DNA of 64,000 nucleotides from Endotrypanum monterogeii (Eukaryota > Euglenozoa > Kinetoplastea > Trypanosomatida > Trypanosomatidae). Shown in pieces: positions 1 through 7,824 of this stretch (its first letter is position 1; each line of letters starts with the position of its first letter). A model generated the notes under the pieces. That model did no database searches and was not told the origin of the DNA. It saw only the letters and a program-made list of their open reading frames with translations. The translations under genes and the position numbers were made by a program. Location: contig CM007329.1 in the NCBI GenBank assembly GCA_000333855.2, positions 80,923-144,922 of the forward strand. The letters are read 5' to 3'.

Positions 1-130
1 GTCGGTCGGTCGTAGTCGTACGTAGTGTCCGGTCCCGGTCCGTCCTTCGTTCCCCCCCCCGTTACCCCCCGTTTACGTTGTTTGTTTGTTGTTGTGTCGT
101 CCTACGCGTTTTTTCGTTTTTCGTTCGTCT
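1..130. other. Noisy, probably uncorrected sequence at window edge
   Basis: The first 130 bases are dominated by short GTC, CGT and GTA units and have none of the ordinary spacer composition seen from about 140 onward. The same texture occurs only beside the two 20-N gaps in this window, where it can be shown to be an error-rich copy of neighbouring DNA. I infer that a gap or contig end lies just left of the window. Confidence 0.4.
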
Positions 131-1322
131 CCCCCCCCCCCACCACACACACACACACATATCTGCCACCACTTGCCTCCCTCCCCCACCTCACCTCCGT
201 CCGTCCCCCCCCCGCTCGCTGCGAGGGTGCTATGCCTCCTCTACGCGCATAAATTTGAGCAGAAATGTGCCTTCGGTTTCTCAATATCGCACTATATATA
301 GATTTTTTTTTCTTCCTGTCTGTGTTCGTCTCTCTCTCTGGTGTTATACGGATGTTTATGCGTGACGGCATCGCTGTTGTCCGTCTCGCAGAATTGGCAC
401 CTCTATTCTCCTTTTCTCCTTCAGCCAGTCCCCGTGGGCTATTTCGTGCGTGCCTGAGTCGGTTGTGCCCCCCACCACCTCCCCCACCCCCACCTCCTCC
501 TCCTACTCCTCCCCTCCCTTGTCATCGCCGCAACTACGTATTGTGTTCACATCTTACAAGACTCACGTTTGCACCGCACCTGTGGGGCATACGGGTCTTT
601 GTGTGTCTGTGTATGGGGAAGGGAGGGAGGTCTATATCCGCGCATATCAATACTCATCAACTCCACCAGCCCCTCTCCGTAACCCCATCGAATAAGTCAT
701 TTCCTGTCTGTTCTATATATATATATTTTTTTTTTTGCCTTCCCTCCCTCCCCCTCGGCCTACCCTGGAAACTGCTGCATGTCAGCTTCGCCATATCCAG
801 CCACGGGAGATGAGGGGCGGGACACACACATTAGGCTAGAGAACAGGTGATGCAGCACCGAATGCCTGAGAACAAGCACCACGGCCGAGTGCAAGAATGC
901 AGCATGAAGCAATGTGTCCCAAGCGCACGCAAGTGAAGTGGGATGCGTGAACACATGTGTCGTACACTCAGTGCACACAACCCTGGGCTCCACTTCTTTT
1001 CCTCATTAATCCTCACTCTCTCTACCACGCACACTCCCACGACACTGACGGCACGAGTCGCCCACCCCTTCACTACCACCACCGTCATTCCCGTAAGAAA
1101 AAAAAAAGAACCATAGAATATTTTCTAGGCACCTCTCTGCCGCACCAGACGCGTTGCAGCCCACTCTAGAGTTAGAAGAAGCTCAGCCGGCGCCGCTGCC
1201 GAGGGGGAGGAGGAGGAACGGCAGCATCTCGACACTGCGCGCACACAGACGCAACGTGTTTGAGAGAGAGACTGTGTGTGTGTGTAGCACTCGGCACTTT
1301 CGTACAGATATCGAAGGCGAAT
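131..1322. other. Intergenic spacer upstream of HslU
   Basis: No gene is supported here. The stretch holds C-rich runs, a short CA repeat near 142-158, a TA repeat followed by a T run at about 715-737, and unremarkable complex sequence at 790-980. The 3' end contains the pyrimidine tract and AG predicted to be the trans-splice acceptor for HslU. Confidence 0.6.
990..1057 (+). promoter_or_regulatory. Predicted spliced-leader acceptor for HslU
   Basis: A pyrimidine-rich tract at about 990-1024 is followed by the first AG at 1056-1057, 266 bases before the HslU start. This is the standard layout of kinetoplastid trans-splicing; use of this exact AG is inferred. Confidence 0.45.
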
Positions 1323-2879
1323 ATGTTCCGCTTCCCAACGCGGAAACTGCTCTGCGTCGCCGCGGCTGCCAGCACACCATCCCCAGATGTACTGCAAGTG
1401 ACCAAAGATCAAGCTAAGAAACTCGATGATCTCTCGCCGCGAGCCATCACGAAGATCCTGGACACTTATATTGTCGGCCAGGATGCAGGAAAGCGCGCTG
1501 TGGCTATCGCGCTGCGCAATCGGTGGCGTCGTCGGCAACTCAAGGACGGCGACCTTCGGAAGGAGGTGGTCCCTAAAAACATGCTGCTGATTGGGCCGAC
1601 GGGTGTTGGCAAAACAGAGATCTCGCGTCGCATGGCGCGTATCACTGATGCCCCCTTCATAAAGGTGGAGGCCACCAAATACACGGAAGTGGGCTTCAAG
1701 GGAAAAGACGTGGAAAGCATCATTGAAGATCTCTACACAAATGCGAAGCTCAAGGCGCGGCGCGCGCTCGAGGCGGAACGACAAGGGGAGGCACTGAACA
1801 TGGCCCTGGATACCGTGTACAGTGCATGGTCGGTGAGTCAGCGAATGCACACGATGAACCGGTCTTTGCGCCACGCCGGCAAGGCAGAGGAGGCGGCTAC
1901 CGCCAAGAAGACGGTCGAGGCGCCGGTAGAGGAGGCCGCATCTGGAGCAGACGACGGCTCGGGAGCTGCGGGAGAAGAGGGCGAGGGCTCGCAGCAGCCG
2001 CTGCATACATTCGAGTACTTCCGCGACCACTATCTGGAAGATCCGATAGCCAAGGATATGGTAACAATCGACGTCACTGCCCCTCAGATGCCGTCCAAGC
2101 CGCAGAAGGAAAGCGGCATCGATCTACAATCCGTGGGCATGCTGCTGGGACTCGGTGGGGAACCGAAGCGGCCCAAGATGTCCGTGACGAAGCGGGTGGC
2201 CGACGCCGTGCCGCTGGCCACGCAAGAGGCGCTCGACAAGCTGATCGATGAGGCATCCGTCCACACACTCGCACGTGCCCTCGCGGAGGAGGAAGGCGTC
2301 GTCTTTGTCGATGAAATTGATAAGGTGGTTGCTGAGCCGTCAAGTGCCAACGCCGACGTCAGCTCCACCGGGGTTCAGCAAGATTTGTTGCCGCTCATCG
2401 AGGGTTCTAACGTGACCATGAAGGACGGCAGTGTCATTGCGACGGACAACATTCTTTTTATCTGCTCTGGCGCCTTCCACGTCGTCAAGCCGTCTGATAT
2501 GATTGCAGAACTCCAGGGCCGCCTGCCGGTGCGCGTGGAGCTTCAGGCGCTGACCGAGGACGACTTTCGCCGTATACTGACCGAGCCCAAATACAACCTC
2601 CTACGACAACAGGTAGAGATGATGCAAACGGAGAAGATCGAAGTTGTGTTCACCGAGGAAGGAGTCAGAGAGCTAGCAAAAGTGACCTGTGCTGTGAACG
2701 CGCAGACGCAGAACATCGGCGCCCGCCGCCTCAACACGATCCTCGAGCGAGTCATGGACCCGTACAGTTTTAATTGTGAAGACTATGAAGGAAAGAAAAT
2801 TGAGATTACCGCCAAGATGGTGCAGGAGGCGACAGAGAAGCTCCAGAAGAATGTCAACTTGGCGAAGTACTTGCTGTGA
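1323..2879 (+). CDS. hslU: ATP-dependent protease ATPase subunit HslU (mitochondrial HslVU)
   Basis: HslU is the AAA+ unfoldase that feeds substrates to the HslV peptidase. In trypanosomes the bacterial-type HslVU complex is mitochondrial and has been linked to control of kinetoplast DNA replication (known for the family in T. brucei). The 518-residue product has the N-terminal family block ending in YIVGQDAGKRAV, Walker A GPTGVGKT at residues 91-98, Walker B with FVDEID near 327-332, a Lys/Glu/Ala-rich I-domain insertion between them, and the C-terminal tail NLAKYLL expected to dock into HslV. Bacterial HslU is about 440 residues; the surplus is a basic presequence-like N-terminus and an expanded I domain. 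I chose the ATG at 1323 because MFRFPTRKLLC gives a plausible mitochondrial presequence; the frame is open further upstream only through poor alternative starts. Trypanosomatids can carry two HslU paralogues and I cannot tell which one this is. Confidence 0.93.
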   Translation: MFRFPTRKLLCVAAAASTPSPDVLQVTKDQAKKLDDLSPRAITKILDTYIVGQDAGKRAVAIALRNRWRRRQLKDGDLRKEVVPKNMLLIGPTGVGKTEISRRMARITDAPFIKVEATKYTEVGFKGKDVESIIEDLYTNAKLKARRALEAERQGEALNMALDTVYSAWSVSQRMHTMNRSLRHAGKAEEAATAKKTVEAPVEEAASGADDGSGAAGEEGEGSQQPLHTFEYFRDHYLEDPIAKDMVTIDVTAPQMPSKPQKESGIDLQSVGMLLGLGGEPKRPKMSVTKRVADAVPLATQEALDKLIDEASVHTLARALAEEEGVVFVDEIDKVVAEPSSANADVSSTGVQQDLLPLIEGSNVTMKDGSVIATDNILFICSGAFHVVKPSDMIAELQGRLPVRVELQALTEDDFRRILTEPKYNLLRQQVEMMQTEKIEVVFTEEGVRELAKVTCAVNAQTQNIGARRLNTILERVMDPYSFNCEDYEGKKIEITAKMVQEATEKLQKNVNLAKYLL

Positions 2880-3374
2880 GGCGTTGAAGAGCGGAGAAGA
2901 GAAAGAAGAGAGAAGCGCCCTTGTGGCCCTTGTCATCTGCAACCCTCTGCTTGCCTTCCCCCCTCCCCACCCTTTCTGTTGTTGTTGTTGTTTTTGTTTT
3001 TTGGGGGGCGGGAAGGTATGCTGTCGTACCTGTGTTTGTGTCTATGTATTGTGTGTGTATGTCATTGTTCATGCTTAGGTGCTACCAGAGCTCCATATAC
3101 CATCATCTTCAAATGTGAAGCATGTATATCTGTCTCTGTGGATCACCACAGCAGAGTCATCGCGCGCGGATGCTGTAGAGCACATCATGCGCATCTTTCG
3201 GCCACCAACACTCCGTAGCAGCATGCACCTGTCGTTGGGCTTCCCGCCAGCCCCCGCCCCCTCAGGTCTGCTACCCTACTGTCCTCTTCTCCCCACCCCA
3301 CCCCTCTACAAAATATTGCTCATGCGGTTTAGATGCGTCCCGCAACTCAGGCGTGTAAACGACAGAAAATTTGC

Positions 3375-3407
<33 letters not shown>

Positions 3408-3603
3408 ACGTGTGATCACCGTAGGAGCAGGCTGTAAGGAATACGCCCTTGTTTAAGGTGGAGAAGTCGCCTAGTGTCGCTACCTCTGTCTCTCCCTACT
3501 CCTCCCCCTCCCCCCCCAACATATATATATAGAGAGAGAGATTTTTTTCCCCCACAGGGAGAGCCTTCTCGTATACGTCTGTTTCCCATCTACGCCCCCT
3601 CCC

Positions 3604-3634
<31 letters not shown>

Positions 3635-4373
3635 TGTCTGTGAGAGGGTGGTACAGTGAAGACAGTGACGTAAGTTTGCTGATTTATTAATCGTTTGTCT
3701 ATGTGACAACCCTCCCCCCTTTCCCACTCCCTACTTCTCTGCATTGCGGCTTACACATATACATCCTTTTGTTCTTGTTGAGTGCGTCTGTGTACGTGTT
3801 TTCGGTGGCGCTGTACTTGAGCACTGCCTCCCGTCCCTCGGTCCGCTCTCTTACCCGCGTCCCCTTCCCTCACCCATCACAGTTTATAAAGCGCGCGCGT
3901 GCCTATAAACGACACGGGGGTGATATAGTAATAAATAAATAAAAGTACGCTCGCCTCGGGGTGGTTTATCTGTGCTTGTGTTTTCTTGTCTGTGTGTGGC
4001 TGTCTGCTTTTTCAGTCGTTATTGTTGCCCCCCCCCCACCCTGCCGCCGCCGCCTTGAGGCTATTAGCGCACGCCAGAGTCGTACAGGATTGTGAGACAG
4101 CGTAGGGAAAAAAGAAAACACGCGCGAGGGAGAGAGGGAGGGAGGGGGGAGAGAAGGTTCTGGGTATGAGAGTGGACATAAGGCACTCCGTGTAAACCAA
4201 GTGTCTACGTGCTGTTTCTTTTTTTTTTTTCACGAGTGACGTGTCGGGGTGATCTCAGCGTCTTGTGGACCTACACTTCTCCCCCTCTGCCCTTCTCTTA
4301 TGAATGCGCTCGCGCTGCTCAACGTTTTTCACACATTCCTTTCTTTGGACAATCGCATCGCACCCACCATCTG
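2880..4373. other. Intergenic spacer HslU-USP
   Basis: No gene is supported. It contains a CA repeat (3375-3399), a TA repeat (3604-3632), several C and T runs, and moderately complex sequence at about 3070-3300 that shows no convincing reading frame. The last part carries the predicted splice signal for the next gene. Confidence 0.6.
4212..4236 (+). promoter_or_regulatory. Predicted spliced-leader acceptor for the ubiquitin hydrolase
   Basis: A nearly pure pyrimidine tract (4212-4231, mostly T) runs directly into an AG at 4235-4236, 138 bases before the chosen start. It also rules out upstream in-frame alternative starts that would include the tract itself. Confidence 0.55.
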
Positions 4374-7133
4374 ATGACACACCCATCGCTACATCCCCCA
4401 TCACGGATGGAGCAACACCATGAGCTGCTGCTGAAAGAGTCGACGAGTACATGTACGGAGATCGGTGAGGCGATCGAGATGAATTGTGATGAGCAAGCCA
4501 CCCCGTTGACAGACGCTGCGTTGTGCGCGCCACACGAGGGCACGGCGGCAACGCCCCCCACAACGACGCTCCTGAGGGAGACGGCACCACAGTGTACTGC
4601 CAACCAGGCCGCTTACAGAGGTGCTGCAGAAGGTATTGTCAAGACGCTCCCGTACGTACCGGCAACCCCGGGCGGCATCACCTCCTCCGTTGCCACATCA
4701 GCCAACACAGTCACCACAACCCCTTCGATGAGATCGTGGATGATGCTCACGTGGGAAGACACCCAAGCAGCTCAGAGACTCCAAGAAGAACGTGCCAGTT
4801 ACGAGGAGGACTTCAATCCAATGGTCTTGTGCCCGCTACAAAATCTCGGCAATACGTGCTACTTCAACGCAGGTGTGCAGCTACTCGTGAACTGCCCTGC
4901 CCTGGTCTACGCGTTGCGCAGCTATCCATCCGCGTGGAAGGTGGGGAAAAGAAGGAGTCACTCGCCCCTCGCCGCCCACTCGTTACGTATGCCGACTGCT
5001 GAAACTGTGGTGGCGGCATCGAAGCTGCACCTGAGGGGGGGTTCCGCCACTCACGAACTGTTCGTTGATTTCGCTGCCCTGCTTTCCCGCATGGAGGCGG
5101 GGTGCTCAATCGGTGAGAGGGCGATCTCGCCGCTGGCCACGCTGGATTCCCTCGCCCGTGTGTATCCGCAATTCGAGGGCCGCAGTCAACAAGACGCAGG
5201 AGAGATGATGACGTCGCTGTTGGCCAGTTTGGAGGAGGAGGGCGGGCAGTACGTGGAGGTGGCACAGCTCCTGCAGTCTTTTGACGAGGATGCCGTGGCG
5301 CTGCGGCAGGGCACGTCGGCGTCAGCTTCCTCTGAGCGTCCCTTGGTGACAACGGCGGTGGGTACCGCAGCGCCACGGCATCTACGCTATTGCAGCGAAC
5401 CGCACAACGCCGAGAAGTGCACCAAACTATCGCCTGTTACGACCGACACCCAAGATGCCTTCTTGCCGGGACCGCGCAGCGCCAATCAATTCGCTGTGCT
5501 ACGGCTGATGGACCAGGTGAACCGTGAGAATGAGGCGCTCGAGCGGCGCGTGAAGCAGCGGCGAGGGACACCCTACACAGGTATTTTCAGGCCCCCACGG
5601 TTACACTTCAATCCATTGCTGGACAGCTTCCGTGGGTATATGCTGTCTGAGGTGGAGTGCCACAGCTGCAGGGCTGTCTCGCGTGTCGTGAGCGCCTTTA
5701 ACGGACTGCTACTGGATGTACCAACGATGAAGCAGCGCCGGAACTACGAGATGGCGCATCCCGAAGTACCACGGCGCGTCGACACGTATCGGCGGCCGCC
5801 ACAGGTGAAGAAATCTTTTCGCTTATCCTGGTGGTTCCCTGTCTCCCTCTGCATGTCCATGTGGAATCAACTGAAGCAACTCTTCCAAGACCCTTTGCCG
5901 TACCCCCTGTGGCTAGACGAGTGCCTCGACATTCACTTCGAGTCCGAAGTCCTGCAGGGATCAAACAAGTACCGCTGCGAGTCTTGCGGCGCCACCACCG
6001 ACGCTACCAAGTCGGAATCGCTGCTTTCCCTACCCGAGTATCTTCTTGTTCATATGAAGCGCTTCGAGGCTGGCCGCTTCTTTAACAGCAAAAAAGAGGA
6101 CTCTGTATTCTTCCCCGTCTCGTGGTCCCCGCTGACTGAGGCACAGGCGAACCAGTCGCCTCCGATGAACAGCAACAGCGCACGACCACTGCTGCCAGAG
6201 TACCTCGATCTGCGGCGCTACCTGCACAGCAGCGTCGCTCACTTCGCTGAGCCTATCCCGACCTGCCTCAAAGGCAGCGACGCCTACACCCAGCCGCACC
6301 CCACCAAGAGGGAATGCGCCAGTAGTCCCCCCTGCTCAATACCGACCACCTACACACTCGAAGGCATTGTGAACCACCACGGCAGCTACGATGGCGGCCA
6401 CTACACCGTCTTCCTCCATAAAGCAACAAGAGAGCGGGAGGCCTGGGTGTACATGAGCGACGATGAGGTGGTGCAGGCGGAGGATGTGGTCGCAACGGAT
6501 ACCGAGTATGTTTTCATGTACCGCCGGCAGCCCCTCGTCAAGACGGCGCCAGAGTCGGACGAGGCGGAGCAGCTGCGTCGCAAGGCGTGCTACTACCTCT
6601 CCCCGTCACTTTCCCCCTTCTCCGGCCCCAGTGCACCAGCACCACCGGCCGCCGACTCCATCTCCCGCAATGCGCAAAGCGTCTCCTCCCTCTCCTCCTC
6701 CATGGAACCCGTCGCTAGTACGCCGCTACAGGCCCCAGTGGGGCCGTGTGTATACATCTCTCGCATGTGGTTGCAGCGCGTCGTATTTATGCATGAGCCT
6801 GGCCCCATCGTCAATCGGCTGTGCTACTGCCGTCCAGAGGATCGGGAGCGAGTAAGCATGTATCAGACGCTATTTCCCACGACGGTGAAGGTACCTGCGG
6901 AGGTGCCCCACATTCACGGTCCGCCTGTCAGCTGGTTCTATGTGCCCATTGCCCAGAAGGACTATGATATCTTCTACAACGCATTTGGTGGCAATGCAGC
7001 CGTCACGGAAAGCCAATATGAGTCCCTACGCGCGCTGCAAGAGAAATTCATTGCCGAGATTGACATAGCGGAAGGACAGCGGCATCGGCGTCGGCAGCAC
7101 GGCAACACGAGTCACCCGATGTCACGGTGCTAA
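4374..7133 (+). CDS. Ubiquitin carboxyl-terminal hydrolase (USP/C19 family)
   Basis: This cysteine protease should remove ubiquitin from protein conjugates. The 919-residue product has the USP Cys box LGNTCYF with catalytic Cys162, the QQDAGEM element at about 272-278, two CxxC pairs (429/432 and 535/538) that fit the zinc-binding fingers, and the His box GSYDGGHYTVF with catalytic His676 followed by SDDEV carrying the expected third residue. About 150 N-terminal residues are Thr/Ala-rich and low complexity. After the His box a Ser/Pro linker leads to a folded-looking C-terminal region (about 790-900) with VSWFYVP and a helix-rich end, which might be a DUSP-like substrate-binding domain (inference). 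ATG 4407 is an alternative start 11 codons downstream. Which USP orthologue this is cannot be decided here. Confidence 0.9.
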   Translation: MTHPSLHPPSRMEQHHELLLKESTSTCTEIGEAIEMNCDEQATPLTDAALCAPHEGTAATPPTTTLLRETAPQCTANQAAYRGAAEGIVKTLPYVPATPGGITSSVATSANTVTTTPSMRSWMMLTWEDTQAAQRLQEERASYEEDFNPMVLCPLQNLGNTCYFNAGVQLLVNCPALVYALRSYPSAWKVGKRRSHSPLAAHSLRMPTAETVVAASKLHLRGGSATHELFVDFAALLSRMEAGCSIGERAISPLATLDSLARVYPQFEGRSQQDAGEMMTSLLASLEEEGGQYVEVAQLLQSFDEDAVALRQGTSASASSERPLVTTAVGTAAPRHLRYCSEPHNAEKCTKLSPVTTDTQDAFLPGPRSANQFAVLRLMDQVNRENEALERRVKQRRGTPYTGIFRPPRLHFNPLLDSFRGYMLSEVECHSCRAVSRVVSAFNGLLLDVPTMKQRRNYEMAHPEVPRRVDTYRRPPQVKKSFRLSWWFPVSLCMSMWNQLKQLFQDPLPYPLWLDECLDIHFESEVLQGSNKYRCESCGATTDATKSESLLSLPEYLLVHMKRFEAGRFFNSKKEDSVFFPVSWSPLTEAQANQSPPMNSNSARPLLPEYLDLRRYLHSSVAHFAEPIPTCLKGSDAYTQPHPTKRECASSPPCSIPTTYTLEGIVNHHGSYDGGHYTVFLHKATREREAWVYMSDDEVVQAEDVVATDTEYVFMYRRQPLVKTAPESDEAEQLRRKACYYLSPSLSPFSGPSAPAPPAADSISRNAQSVSSLSSSMEPVASTPLQAPVGPCVYISRMWLQRVVFMHEPGPIVNRLCYCRPEDRERVSMYQTLFPTTVKVPAEVPHIHGPPVSWFYVPIAQKDYDIFYNAFGGNAAVTESQYESLRALQEKFIAEIDIAEGQRHRRRQHGNTSHPMSRC

Positions 7134-7690
7134 GCATCGAGGATGTGTGGAACTTGGGCACAGCGGAGCAACTCTCGCTGCGAGTTCTGAGCACTTGGGT
7201 ATGCTTTCACACACACACACACATATATATATATAGAGAGAGAGAGAGAGGGATGGATGGATAGATATATATATATAAGTGCCTTCTGTGAATGATGTTT
7301 TTCTTTTTATTTGGTGTGAAGCGTGGTGACAGTCTGTGCAGTGGTGGTGGTGTAGATGGCGACCCGAAACGGTGTTACGCTTTACAAGAGACGAAAAAAA
7401 AAATTCGGATTAGGTCAGCGGCTGTACATCACAACACGCGCGCTGATATATATATATATATATATATATATGAGTGTATGCTCCTGTGCGTTTTTTTTTT
7501 CTTTTGCGCCACTCTTCCCCCTCCTCCCATGAAACTCTGCTGCCCAAGTCTGCCTGACGAGTATGCCGCCCACCTCTGCTCCCCCCCTGATTTTCCTTTA
7601 TGATTTCTCGTCCCCCAATCTAATTATATATACATATATATATATATATTGGGTGGGTGTTGTACCTGTGAGCGCCTGCAAGGCACATCT

Positions 7691-7731
7691 TTGTTTCCCC
7701 CCCCCCTTCACCTATCCCCATGTGATCTCAG
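7691..7731 (+). promoter_or_regulatory. Predicted spliced-leader acceptor for MCM4
   Basis: A T/C tract at 7691-7720 precedes the first AG at 7730-7731. If used, the 5' leader is about 93 bases and ends in a TA microsatellite directly before the start codon. Confidence 0.5.
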
Positions 7732-7789
7732 CTGTTTGCCTACATCCCCACCTCCTTCCTCAACGTGATCACCGCACAACTATATATAC

Positions 7790-7794
<5 letters not shown>

Positions 7795-7820
<26 letters not shown>
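7795..7820. repeat. AT microsatellite in MCM4 leader
   Basis: A run of about 13 AT units ends four bases upstream of the MCM4 ATG. Length variation would change the spacing of the start codon from the mRNA cap. Confidence 0.8.
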
Positions 7821-7824
7821 CCAG

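Larger units (their letters stand above)
7134..7824. other. Intergenic spacer USP-MCM4
   Basis: No gene is supported. The spacer is built of CA/TA/GA simple repeats (7208-7250), TA repeats (7446-7471, 7622-7650, 7781-7820), A and T runs, and the pyrimidine tract for MCM4. The last TA repeat ends 4 bases before the MCM4 start codon. Confidence 0.65.

Noticed and set aside
1125..2030. A 301-codon antisense frame over HslU
   Set aside because: A shadow of the GC-rich coding strand; the HslU frame fully explains the region.
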